64,000 bases of DNA from 66-474 sp035695065 (GTDB taxonomy: Bacteria > Pseudomonadota > Gammaproteobacteria > Xanthomonadales > Rhodanobacteraceae). Both the position numbers and the translations under genes were made by a program. Below, piece after piece: positions 51,337 through 59,366 of the stretch. The notes beneath the pieces are model-generated. The model was not told the DNA's origin and ran no database searches. It was given only the letters and a program-made list of their open reading frames with translations. Every line of letters starts with the position of its first letter. Position 1 is the stretch's first letter. Where the stretch lies: NCBI GenBank assembly GCA_035695065.1, contig DASSEW010000047.1, positions 1 through 64,000 on the forward strand, written 5' to 3'.

Positions 51337-54300
51337 ATGAAGCGAATTCAATTCCGCAGCGCGCTTGCGCTGGCCGTTTCGCTGGGCCTGATGACCGCCG
51401 GCGCGCAGGCCGCGCCCGCCACCGAGCACGCGGCCACTTTCGACAGCGGCGCGATCTCCGGCTTGAACGCCCGCAACATCGGTTCGGCCACCATGAGCGG
51501 CCGCGTGTCGGCCGTGACCGCTGTGCCGGAGAAGAACGGCAAGGTCACCATCTATGTCGGCGCGGCCAGCGGCGGCGTGTGGAAATCCACCGACAGCGGC
51601 ACCACCTTCAAGCCCGTTTTCGACAAGCAGCCGGTGATGTCGATCGGATCGATCGCGATCGATCCGAATCACCACGACACGGTCTGGGTCGGTACCGGCG
51701 AGTCGTGGATGCGCAATTCGGTTTCGATCGGCAACGGCGTCTACAAGACCACCGACGGCGGTGAAACCTGGAAGTACCTGGGCCTGCCCAATTCCGAACA
51801 CATCGCGAAGATCGTCGTCGATCCGAATGATGGCAACACTGCCTACGCATGCGTTGCCGGACGACTCTGGAGCGACTCTGCGGATCGGGGCCTGTACAAG
51901 ACCACCGACGGCGGCAACTCGTGGACGCTGGTGCTGAAAGGCAAGAACCTTTCCACCGGTTGTTCCGGCTTGAGCATGGATTCGAAGAATCCGAACGTGC
52001 TGTTCGCGGCGATGTGGGATTTCCGCCGCAAGGGCTGGACGTTCCGCTCGGGCGGTCCTTCGCCGGATGCGCCTTCCGCGAGCGGCCTGTTCCGCTCCGC
52101 CGACGGCGGCAAGACCTGGACCGAAGTTACCCACGACGCGAACAAGGGCTTTCCGACCAAACCTTACGGCCGCATCGCGGTGACGATCGCGCCGTCCAAT
52201 CCGCAGATCGTGTACGCGATGGTGGAATCCACCGATTCGGCGCTGTACCGAAGCGATGATGGCGGCAAGACCTGGGCCGAGCGCGACAAGAGCCAGAACA
52301 TGGTCTGGCGTCCGTTCTACTTCGCCAACCTGATCGTGGACCCGACCAATCCCGATCGGTTGTTCAAGCCGGACCTCTCACTGATCCAGAGCACCGACGG
52401 CGGCAAGACCTTCAGCGAATCCGGCGGCGGTGCGCACGGCGACAACCACGACGACTGGATCAACCCGGAAGATCCGAAATTCGTGATCGCCGGCGACGAC
52501 GGCGGCCTGTGGTTCTCGCACGACGGCGGCAGCAAGTGGTGGAAGGCCAACAACCTGCCGATCTCGCAGTTCTACCACGTGAGCGTCGACAACTCCGATC
52601 CTTACCACGTGTACGGCGGCCTGCAGGACAACAGCGACTGGGTCGGCGATTCGGAATATCCGGGCGGCATCAGCAACAGCCGCTGGGAGAACATGTTCGG
52701 CGGCGACGGCTTCTGGATGTTCGAGGATCCGACCGATGCCAATTACATCTATGCCGAATCGCAGGGCGGCTTTGTGGGGCGCATCAACCGCCACACGCAC
52801 CAGATCCAGCTGATCCAGCCGCAGGCCGGCTACAAGGAAAAGCTGCGCTACAACTGGAACACGCCGATCGCGATGTCGCCCAACGACAAGGGCACGATGT
52901 ACATCGGCGCGCAGTTCCTGTTCAAGACCACCGACCACGGCAAGACCTGGCAGCGGATCTCGCCGGACCTCACCACCAACAACCCGGAACAGCAAAAGCA
53001 GGAAGAGTCCGGCGGCGTGACCGTGGACAACTCCTACGCCGAGATGCACGACACGATCTATTCGATCAGCGAGTCGCCGAAGCAGGCGGGCCTGATCTGG
53101 GTCGGCACCGACGACGGCAACATCCAGCTGACCCGCGATGGCGGTGCGCACTGGAGCAACCTCACCGCCAACGTGCGCGGCATTCCCAAGGGCGAATGGG
53201 TCTCCTGGATCCAGGCGAGCCCCGTGGATGCAGGCACCGCGTTCGTGGCCTTCGATCGCCATTCCTTCGGCGACATGAAGCCGTACATCTACAAGACCAC
53301 CGATTACGGCAAGTCGTGGACGCCGCTGGTGACGCCGAACGACGACAAGGGCATCCGCGGCTTCGTGCACGTGATCAAGCAGGATGCGGTGGATCCGAAC
53401 CTGCTGTTCGCCGGCAGCGAATTCGGCCTGTGGATTTCGCCGGATGGCGGCGCGCACTGGGCGCAGTTCAAGGGCAGCGACTTCCCGGACGTGCCGGTGC
53501 GCGACCTGGTCGTGCACCCGCGCACCAATGACCTTGTCGTCGCCACCCATGGCCGCGGCATCTGGATCATCGACGACATCACGCCGTTGCGCGCGCTCAC
53601 GCCGCAGATGTTGAATGCGGATGCGACGTTCCTGCCGACGCGGCCGGTGGTGCAGCGCATCCAGGGCTGGGGCGGCTGGCCGGAAGGCGATGCGTCGTTC
53701 ACCGGTCCGAATCCGCCGGATGGCGCGGTGATTACCTATTACCAGAAGAGCCGCCATTTGTTCGGCAAGCTCAAGCTGGAAATCTACGACAGCAACGGCA
53801 AGTTGCTCGACACCATCCCGGGCAATGTCCGGCGCGGCATCAATCGCGTGAACTGGGACATGCGCGTGGCGCCGCCACGCGTGCCGCCGGCCGCGCAGGT
53901 GGCGTTCAACTCCGCGCAGGGCCCGCGCGTAGTGCCTGGCGTGTACACGGTCAAGCTGGTCAAGGGCGACAAGACCTACGAGGAGAAGCTGGACATCGGG
54001 CTCGATCCGCGCGATCCGTTCACACTGGCCGACCGCAAGGCGCAGTTCGACGCCGCGATGAAGGTCAGCGACCTGTTCGGCCGCATGACCGACCTGGACT
54101 TCCGGATCGTCGCGGTGCGCGACGGTGCCAAGGCGCGCGCCGCGCAGGCGAAGGACGATCCGGCGTTGGCGAAGCAGTTGAACGCGCTGGCCGACAAGGC
54201 CGACACCATCCGCAAGGAGATCGTGGCGACCAAGGAAGGCGGTGCGATCACGGGCGAGGAACGCGAGCGCGAATACCTGGACGACGTTTACGGTGCGATC

Positions 54301-54552
54301 GCCAACTACGAAGGCGCTCCGACCGACTACCAGCTCGCCCGCGTGGATGCGATCGCCCGCGAGATGGGCGACACGGCGAAGGAGTTCGACGCGCTGCGCA
54401 ACGGCGATCTCGCCAAGGTCAACGCGGCACTGAAAGCGAAAGGCATGCCGGAAATCACCGTACCGGCGAATGCACCGGCCGACCAAGGCGGCGCATCAGG
54501 CGGCGGCGCCATGCACGAACGCGATCGGGACGCGATGTTCGAGCGGGATTGA
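51337..54552 (+). CDS. large secreted BNR/sortilin (VPS10)-like beta-propeller protein
   Basis: The protein has 1071 residues. A signal peptide (ALALAVSLGLMTAGAQA) precedes a series of BNR/Asp-box repeats (GVWKSTDSGTTF, YKTTDGGETW, FRSADGGKTW, YRSDDGGKTW, WFSHDGGSKW, FKTTDHGKTW, YKTTDYGKSW), marking one or two beta-propellers up to about residue 770. A C-terminal helical domain follows. It belongs to the VPS10/sortilin-like glycosyl-hydrolase-annotated group of unknown function in bacteria. It is likely periplasmic or outer-membrane-associated and coupled to the LolA-like gene. Confidence 0.88.
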   Translation: MKRIQFRSALALAVSLGLMTAGAQAAPATEHAATFDSGAISGLNARNIGSATMSGRVSAVTAVPEKNGKVTIYVGAASGGVWKSTDSGTTFKPVFDKQPVMSIGSIAIDPNHHDTVWVGTGESWMRNSVSIGNGVYKTTDGGETWKYLGLPNSEHIAKIVVDPNDGNTAYACVAGRLWSDSADRGLYKTTDGGNSWTLVLKGKNLSTGCSGLSMDSKNPNVLFAAMWDFRRKGWTFRSGGPSPDAPSASGLFRSADGGKTWTEVTHDANKGFPTKPYGRIAVTIAPSNPQIVYAMVESTDSALYRSDDGGKTWAERDKSQNMVWRPFYFANLIVDPTNPDRLFKPDLSLIQSTDGGKTFSESGGGAHGDNHDDWINPEDPKFVIAGDDGGLWFSHDGGSKWWKANNLPISQFYHVSVDNSDPYHVYGGLQDNSDWVGDSEYPGGISNSRWENMFGGDGFWMFEDPTDANYIYAESQGGFVGRINRHTHQIQLIQPQAGYKEKLRYNWNTPIAMSPNDKGTMYIGAQFLFKTTDHGKTWQRISPDLTTNNPEQQKQEESGGVTVDNSYAEMHDTIYSISESPKQAGLIWVGTDDGNIQLTRDGGAHWSNLTANVRGIPKGEWVSWIQASPVDAGTAFVAFDRHSFGDMKPYIYKTTDYGKSWTPLVTPNDDKGIRGFVHVIKQDAVDPNLLFAGSEFGLWISPDGGAHWAQFKGSDFPDVPVRDLVVHPRTNDLVVATHGRGIWIIDDITPLRALTPQMLNADATFLPTRPVVQRIQGWGGWPEGDASFTGPNPPDGAVITYYQKSRHLFGKLKLEIYDSNGKLLDTIPGNVRRGINRVNWDMRVAPPRVPPAAQVAFNSAQGPRVVPGVYTVKLVKGDKTYEEKLDIGLDPRDPFTLADRKAQFDAAMKVSDLFGRMTDLDFRIVAVRDGAKARAAQAKDDPALAKQLNALADKADTIRKEIVATKEGGAITGEEREREYLDDVYGAIANYEGAPTDYQLARVDAIAREMGDTAKEFDALRNGDLAKVNAALKAKGMPEITVPANAPADQGGASGGGAMHERDRDAMFERD

Positions 54553-54560
54553 AGGCTCTT

Positions 54561-54676
54561 CCCTTCTCCCTCCGGGAGAAGGTGGCCCGCAGGGCCGGAT
54601 GAGGGTTCGGGATCGCGATGCAGTTCGGATCACCGAGCCCTCACCCCAACCCCTCTCCCGGTGGGAGAGGGGCTTC
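54561..54676. repeat. paired CTTCTCCC/CCCTCTCCC hairpins
   Basis: CTTCTCCC-TCC-GGGAGAAG (54563-54581) and CCCCTCTCCC-GGT-GGGAGAGGGG (54650-54672) are separated by a GATGAGGG...CCCTCACCCC outer match. The structure lies between the convergent BNR-protein and cytochrome genes. Elements like this are dispersed in Xanthomonadales genomes (recollection, not checked). It may work as a terminator for both genes. Confidence 0.7.
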
Positions 54677-55070
54677 ACCGATAAATCCGGTGACACTGAT
54701 CGCAGTGGTCATTGATCTGCGCAAACGCCTTGCGCAACGCGGGGCAGTCGCGTGGCTGATTCGCCGCGACCTGTTCGTCGAACGCGTGCGCCTCCTGCGC
54801 GAACTTCGCGAACTGCTTGTCGCTCATCAGGTCGGGAAACGCGCGCGGGATTTCGCCTGACATGGTGACCAGCATCGAGAGGTTCTGCGCGGTCGATTCG
54901 GTCGCGCAGTGTTGCGTGCGAACCGCATGGTCGAGCTCGCCCGCGTGCACCGCCATCACGTCCATCACCCCGCGCGGATAGGCATCGCGCTGCCGCAACG
55001 CGGCGGACACCTGGAAAGCGGCCAGCGCGCCTATCACGGCGGCGATCAGGGCGAGCAGCAACGTGCGCAT
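54675..55070 (-). CDS. small cytochrome c (class II-like)
   Basis: The protein has 131 residues. The N-terminal hydrophobic segment (MRTLLLALIAAVIGALAAFQVSA) acts as signal or anchor, and the haem site CDQCH lies at the very C-terminus (about 124-128). This arrangement and the helical content match class II cytochromes (c', c556). It should bind one covalent haem in the periplasm. The start MRTLLL was chosen over an upstream methionine that would displace the signal. Confidence 0.87.
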   Translation of the reverse strand: MRTLLLALIAAVIGALAAFQVSAALRQRDAYPRGVMDVMAVHAGELDHAVRTQHCATESTAQNLSMLVTMSGEIPRAFPDLMSDKQFAKFAQEAHAFDEQVAANQPRDCPALRKAFAQINDHCDQCHRIYR

Positions 55071-55142
55071 GGCGAATCCTTCGGAATGGAAACGCGTCAT
55101 TATCCATGATGTGGTCTCCCGTACTTCGCTCTCTGCGTCAAA

Positions 55143-55196
55143 GTAGGGCGGGCACTGGCCGCCGGCTTTTGATCTGGCGGACGATGTCCGCCCTAC
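55143..55196. repeat. GTAGGGCGGG...CCGCCCTAC repeat
   Basis: One 54-bp unit of the recurring palindromic family, with ends GTAGGGCGG and CCGCCCTAC and an inner GGCGGACGATGTCCGCC. It lies between the divergent cytochrome c and TcdA genes, upstream of the TcdA start. Confidence 0.8.
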
Positions 55197-55224
55197 GCGT
55201 GAATGCGTCCCGTATCATTCGCGC

Positions 55225-56004
55225 ATGACCGACACCCGTTTCCTCGGCATCGATCGCCTCTACGGCAAGGGCAGCGCCGCGCGCCTGGCGAAATGCCGCG
55301 TGGCGGTGATCGGCCTGGGCGGCGTGGGTTCGTGGGCAGTGGAAGCGCTGGCGCGCAGCGGCGTGGGCCATCTCACATTGCTGGATGGCGACGAGGTCTG
55401 CGTCTCCAACGTCAACCGGCAGTCTCATGCGCTGGAAGGCGAATTCGGTCGCGCCAAGACCGATGTGCTGGCTGCGCGCCTGCACGCCATCAACCCGCAC
55501 CTGCAACTGGATGCGCGCACGCAATTTCTGACGCCCGCGGGCATCGGCGCGCTGCTGGAAGAGCGCCACGACCTGATCCTGGACGCCTGCGACGCGTTCC
55601 GGGTGAAACTCGAATTGATCGCCGCGAGCCGTCGCGCGAAGCAGCCGCTGATCGTGGTTGGTTCGGCGGGCGGGCGCACCGATGCGACCCGCGTACGCGT
55701 GCGCGATCTCGCACATACCGAGCACGACAAGCTGCTCAGCCTGATCCGCAAGAAGCTGCGCCAGGATCATGGTTTCCCACGCAACGTGGAACGCAGTTTC
55801 GCCGTGCCGGCCGTGTATTCGCTGGAGAACGTGCGCTACCCGCAGCCGGACGGCAGCGTCCGCGGCGTGCGCCCGCAGACCGATGCGGAGGGCGGTTTCC
55901 GGCTCGACTGCGGGGCAGGACTCGGGGCGGCCATGCACGTCACCGCGGCGTTCGCGTGCGCGGCGGTCGGCCGCGCGCTCTACGAACTGCTGCATCGAAG
56001 GTAG
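55225..56004 (+). CDS. tcdA: tRNA threonylcarbamoyladenosine dehydratase (TcdA/CsdL)
   Basis: The protein has 259 residues. The ThiF/E1-like fold shows the ATP-binding GLGGVGSWAVEALARSG, DGDEVCVSNVNRQ, and DACDAFRVKLELI. TcdA cyclises t6A37 in tRNA to ct6A with ATP; in E. coli it works with CsdA/CsdE, which are not encoded here. The length is normal. It is bordered on both sides by palindromic repeats and stands alone. Confidence 0.93.
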   Translation: MTDTRFLGIDRLYGKGSAARLAKCRVAVIGLGGVGSWAVEALARSGVGHLTLLDGDEVCVSNVNRQSHALEGEFGRAKTDVLAARLHAINPHLQLDARTQFLTPAGIGALLEERHDLILDACDAFRVKLELIAASRRAKQPLIVVGSAGGRTDATRVRVRDLAHTEHDKLLSLIRKKLRQDHGFPRNVERSFAVPAVYSLENVRYPQPDGSVRGVRPQTDAEGGFRLDCGAGLGAAMHVTAAFACAAVGRALYELLHRR

Positions 56005-56033
56005 GCGACATCACTCACCGCTTCTGGCGTGGT

Positions 56034-56172
56034 GGCGGACGATGTCCGCCCTGCTGCTGTGGTAGGGCGGGCATTGCCCGCCGGTGCAAATTCCGTGGCG
56101 GACGATGTCCGCCCTACGGAGCTTCGTTCACGCAAGCATGCCCCGCCGGTGCGGCGGACGGTGTCCGCCCTA
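56034..56172. repeat. cluster of GGCGGAC(G)ATGTCCGCC repeats
   Basis: Four related inverted units follow one another: GGCGGACGATGTCCGCC (56034), GGGCGGGCATTGCCCGCC (56064), GGCGGACGATGTCCGCC (56097) and GGCGGACGGTGTCCGCC (56153). Three end in CCCTAC or CCCTGC. The last one overlaps the 3' end of the MarR gene and supplies its TAG stop codon. Confidence 0.85.
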
Positions 56173-56679
56173 CGGCGTTTCGTCCACCGAAACGATCACC
56201 CGTTGCAAAAGACCCTGCAGGGTGCGCTTCTCGCGATCGTCCAGTCCGGAAAACGACGTGCGCAGGAGCGGGAAGAGCTTCGGCAGCAATACGCCCACGA
56301 AGCGCCGCCCGGCCAGGGTGATGCGCAGTTCGATCCGGCGGCGATCGTGCTCGCCCGGCTTACGCGTCACCAGCTTGCGCCGGACCAGCGCGTCGGCGAT
56401 GCGCGTCATGTTGGTCGGGGTCTGCACCACGAACGCGCACAGCTCGCTCGGATAGGCGCTGCCGCTCGGGCAGCTGTACAACTGCATCAGCACGCGGAAG
56501 TCGCTCTCGTTCAAGCCGTGCGGCCTGAGCACGTCGAGGAAGCGCGCGGTCAGGCCTTCCGCAGCGAGATGCAGCAGCCGCACCAGCATCACATCCTGCT
56601 GCGGCAGTGTCGGCATCTGCTCGGAAACCTGGCTTACCCCGGTTTCGATGCCCTGCATGTATTCGAGCAACTTGCCCAT
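56170..56679 (-). CDS. MarR-family transcriptional regulator
   Basis: The protein has 169 residues. The winged helix is visible at about 55-125: LNESDFRVLMQLY, YPSELCAFVVQTPTNMTRIADALVRRKLV and the wing EHDRRRIELRIT. It resembles EmrR/MprA-type MarR proteins that respond to phenolics or drugs and usually repress an efflux operon; none is adjacent. A perfect palindrome lies 12 bp upstream of its start and probably mediates autorepression. Confidence 0.9.
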   Translation of the reverse strand: MGKLLEYMQGIETGVSQVSEQMPTLPQQDVMLVRLLHLAAEGLTARFLDVLRPHGLNESDFRVLMQLYSCPSGSAYPSELCAFVVQTPTNMTRIADALVRRKLVTRKPGEHDRRRIELRITLAGRRFVGVLLPKLFPLLRTSFSGLDDREKRTLQGLLQRVIVSVDETP

Positions 56680-56691
56680 TGAAGCCCACCG

Positions 56692-56721
56692 CGCTGATAG
56701 TTCAGTGCTGAACTATCAGCG
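56692..56721. promoter_or_regulatory. palindromic operator upstream of marR
   Basis: CGCTGATAGTTCAG and CTGAACTATCAGCG form a 14-bp perfect inverted repeat around TG. Such pseudo-palindromes are typical binding sites of MarR dimers. The site lies directly upstream of the MarR start, between marR and the TatD-like gene, both read leftward. Confidence 0.8.
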
Positions 56722-56776
56722 TAGCAAGTTCCGGCGAAAGTGCGCAGCCGTACGTGTGCAAACCTTCATGGCGGCT

Positions 56777-57541
56777 TCAGCCGGTAAACAGCCGTTGCGC
56801 GTTGGCCGTGGTCGCCTGCGCGATCTCCCCTTGCGGCTGGCCGCGCAGTTGCGCCACGCAGCGCAGTATCTCGACGAGTCGCGACGGCAGGTTGCGCTGG
56901 CCGCGATGCATCGCGTCCGGCTGGTCCGGCGCGTCGGTTTCCAGCAGCAGGAATTCGATCGGCATCTCCGCCACGATCCCGCGCAGCCGGTGCGCGCGCT
57001 CGTAGGTCACCGGACCGCCGATGCCGAGCAGAAACCCGATCTTCCACAGCCGCCTCGCCTGCTCCTCGCTGCCGGAGAAGCTGTGCACGACGCCGCGCAA
57101 TGCGCCGTCGAACTTCTCGAGTTCCAGGATCACCTGCTCGAACGCACCACGCGCATGCAGCACCAGCGGCAGGTCGAATTCGCGCGCGAGCCGCAATTGC
57201 GCGCGCATGAAGTGCAACTGGCGTTCGCGATCCAGCGAATCATCGCTGAAATCCAGTCCGCATTCGCCGAGTGCGCACGCCTTGTGCGATGACAGCCAGG
57301 CGCGCAGCGCATCCAGATCGGCATCGCGATGCTGACCGAGGAACAACGGGTGCAGGCCATATGCCGGATGCAGGCCGGATTCGCTTTCGCACAAGGCCCG
57401 AAGCGGTTCCCAGCCCGCCGCCGAAATGGCCGGAACCAGCATGTCGGCGACGCCGCATCGCTGCGCATCCGCCAGCACCTGCGCGCGATCGGCGTCGAAC
57501 TCGGCGGCATCGAGGTGAACGTGGCTGTCGAACAATTGCAT
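56777..57541 (-). CDS. TatD-family metal-dependent hydrolase
   Basis: The protein has 254 residues. All metal-site motifs of TatD DNases are visible: DSHVHLD at the start, GECGLDF, LHARG, HSFSG and LLETDAP. TatD enzymes are 3'-5' exonucleases or D-aminoacyl-type hydrolases in DNA repair and quality control. It is transcribed toward marR, whose start lies about 100 bp downstream of the TatD stop, so some read-through past the operator is possible. Confidence 0.92.
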   Translation of the reverse strand: MQLFDSHVHLDAAEFDADRAQVLADAQRCGVADMLVPAISAAGWEPLRALCESESGLHPAYGLHPLFLGQHRDADLDALRAWLSSHKACALGECGLDFSDDSLDRERQLHFMRAQLRLAREFDLPLVLHARGAFEQVILELEKFDGALRGVVHSFSGSEEQARRLWKIGFLLGIGGPVTYERAHRLRGIVAEMPIEFLLLETDAPDQPDAMHRGQRNLPSRLVEILRCVAQLRGQPQGEIAQATTANAQRLFTG

Positions 57542-57797
57542 GAGTCACATCCGCAATGTGAACTGTGCACGCATCTGCGACGCGTGCATGTCTATGCTTT
57601 CCGAACACAAGGTGAACACGATGCGCGCAATTGCAGGCGGGTTCATTTTGCGGCGGTATCTTGCGAATCGTCCATGATCGCAGGGATCAAGACGCGGGTG
57701 GCGAGCTGCGAAGAAGCCCCGGGGCGAAGCGCTCGATCCGCCGCACTTCAAAATTGAAGCAGGCCCTGTTCGGCCGCGACTACGGGAGAAGTCAGAC

Positions 57798-58358
57798 ATG
57801 AACAAGCCAGTGATTGCCGGTGTTGCCATTGCCGCGCTCGGCATCATCGCCGCGGTGGCGATCGCCGCACGTTACGGCTTCGCCAACAACGGGCCGGAGT
57901 ACGCGCAGGTGGTGAGCGTCGAGCCGGTCAAGCAGACAACCAGCACGCCGCATGAGGTCTGTGGAGACGAGACCGTGGTGCACAAGGAACAGTACAAGGA
58001 CCAGCACCAGATCGGCGGCACCGCGATCGGCGCCGTGGCGGGTGCGCTCATCGGCCACCAGATCGGCGGCGGCAAGGGCAAGGACCTCGCCACGGTCGGT
58101 GGCGCGGTAGCCGGCGGTTTCGCCGGCCACGAGATCCAGAAGCGGCACCAGGAAAACAATCCGACCTACACCACGGTCGAGCATCGTTGCCACACCGTGA
58201 CCAGCCATACGTCCAAGACCATCGCCTATGACGTGACGTACGAGTACCAGGGTGTACAGCAGCACGTGCGCCTCGATCACGATCCGGGTACGCGCGTACA
58301 GGTCAGCAATGGCGTGGTGATCGCCGACGATCAGTCGGCACAAACCCAGCCGGAGTAA
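57798..58358 (+). CDS. glycine-zipper 2TM-domain protein
   Basis: The protein has 186 residues. An N-terminal hydrophobic segment (VIAGVAIAALGIIAAVAIA) anchors or exports it. A glycine-zipper pair, IGGTAIGAVAGALIGHQIGG and LATVGGAVAGGFAGHEI, is followed by a beta-rich C-terminal domain (YDVTYEYQGVQQHVRLDHDPG). The family includes Rickettsia 17-kDa-antigen-like and SlyB-like proteins. The domain order parallels that of the lipoprotein downstream. Its function is unknown. Confidence 0.87.
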   Translation: MNKPVIAGVAIAALGIIAAVAIAARYGFANNGPEYAQVVSVEPVKQTTSTPHEVCGDETVVHKEQYKDQHQIGGTAIGAVAGALIGHQIGGGKGKDLATVGGAVAGGFAGHEIQKRHQENNPTYTTVEHRCHTVTSHTSKTIAYDVTYEYQGVQQHVRLDHDPGTRVQVSNGVVIADDQSAQTQPE

Positions 58359-58376
58359 AAATCGATCTGCATCGCC

Positions 58377-58740
58377 GACAACGGAGCTCCCGGCCATGGA
58401 TGGCAGCTCTTGTCCGCTTTTGGATCTTCGCAATCACGGATGATCGCATTGGCAATGAGGAGTGCAGACAACGGAGCTCTGGGCCATGGATGGCGGCTCT
58501 TGTCTGCTTGGTGGTTTCGCGATCATGGATGATCGCCGGAATTCGAGAGTGCAGACAGGATGTCTGCTTTTGGATCTTCGCAATCATGGACGATTGCATT
58601 GGCAATCAGGAGTGCGGACAGGATGTCCGCTTGGTGATTTTCGCGATCATGGATGATCGCCAGAATTTGAGAGTGCAGACAGGATGTCTGCTTTTGGATC
58701 TTCGCAATCATGGACGATTGCATTGGCAAAGGAGCATGTC
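58377..58740 (+). repeat. five-unit array of covarying hairpin repeats
   Basis: Units start at 58377, 58467, 58554, 58617 and 58678 (90, 87, 63, 61 and 63 bp). Each carries two hairpins: a first one of the type GCAGACA-GGA-TGTCTGC, and a second of the type GCAATC-ATGGAC-GATTGC. Units alternate between two sequence forms. Stems change on both sides together (GCAGACA/TGTCTGC versus GCGGACA/TGTCCGC; GCAATC/GATTGC versus GCGATC/GATCGC). In units 1 and 2 the first loop is expanded to a longer hairpin. The array fills the whole 382-bp space up to the start of the next gene. Confidence 0.9.
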
Positions 58741-59277
58741 ATGAAGCACGGCAACAAATTCGGACTCGCGCGCAAACTGTTCGTCATGTTTGCGCTGGCG
58801 GGTTTCGCGGCATTGGTGTTGACCGGCTGCGAACCCTATCCCGCGCAGACCACCCGCTACAGCGGGCCGGCCTACGGCTATCCGCCGCCTCCGCCGCCAC
58901 CACCACCCCCGCCGCCACGCGCCGCGAATTGCTATCACCAGTGCGGCGTGGTGCAGGACATTCGTCAGGTTTACACCAGCGGCAGCCAGCAGAACGCCAC
59001 CATCGGCACCGTCATCGGCGCGGTCGTCGGCGGCGCGCTCGGCAACCAGATCGGCAAGGGCAACGGGCGCACCGCGGCCACGATCGGCGGCGCGGTCGCG
59101 GGCGGCTTTGCCGGACACGCGATCGGCTCGCACAGCGGGCAGGGCAACGCGTGGCAGATCGTCGTGCAGCTGGATGACGGCCGCTATGCGACGGTGACGC
59201 AAGCGCAGCCGCCGAACGTGCAGATCGGCGATTACGTGATAGTGGACAACGACCACGTCTACCTGCGCGGAAGGTAA
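58741..59277 (+). CDS. glycine-zipper lipoprotein (SlyB-like) with poly-proline linker
   Basis: The protein has 178 residues. The lipoprotein signal ends in LVLTGC (near residue 30). The mature chain has a run of twelve prolines, then two cysteines, a glycine-zipper 2TM domain (IGTVIGAVVGGALGNQIG, AATIGGAVAGGFAGHAIG) and a final beta domain (WQIVVQLDDGRYATV). It is probably in the outer membrane. AAAGGAG precedes the ATG, at the end of the hairpin array, so the array is either in its 5' leader or its promoter region. Confidence 0.9.
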   Translation: MKHGNKFGLARKLFVMFALAGFAALVLTGCEPYPAQTTRYSGPAYGYPPPPPPPPPPPPRAANCYHQCGVVQDIRQVYTSGSQQNATIGTVIGAVVGGALGNQIGKGNGRTAATIGGAVAGGFAGHAIGSHSGQGNAWQIVVQLDDGRYATVTQAQPPNVQIGDYVIVDNDHVYLRGR

Positions 59278-59283
59278 AAATGC

Positions 59284-59309
59284 AAAAGGCCCTCGCGAGA
59301 GGGCCTTTT
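59284..59309. terminator. bidirectional intrinsic terminator
   Basis: AAAAGGCCCTC/GAGGGCCTTTT with loop GCGA gives an 11-bp stem with A- and T-tracts. It lies right after the SlyB-like gene and before the convergent SleB-like gene. Confidence 0.92.
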
Positions 59310-59366
59310 CTGGCGGGGACGGAGCGGGCGAAGTGCGACTTCGCTTCGCTTGCTCCGTCCCTAGCG

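Noticed and set aside
52378..54486. Minus-strand open frame of 702 codons opposite the BNR-repeat protein
   Set aside because: Composition is typical of a shadow frame, and the plus strand has repeated Asp-box motifs and a signal peptide.
58303..58605. Small minus-strand protein with repeated IHDRE-like segments in the hairpin array
   Set aside because: The repeats in the protein follow from the DNA repeats. All frames through the array look repetitive, and no ribosome site is present.
58377..58740. CRISPR array
   Set aside because: Units are adjacent without unique spacers of constant length, the repeats themselves vary and pair internally, and no cas gene is near.
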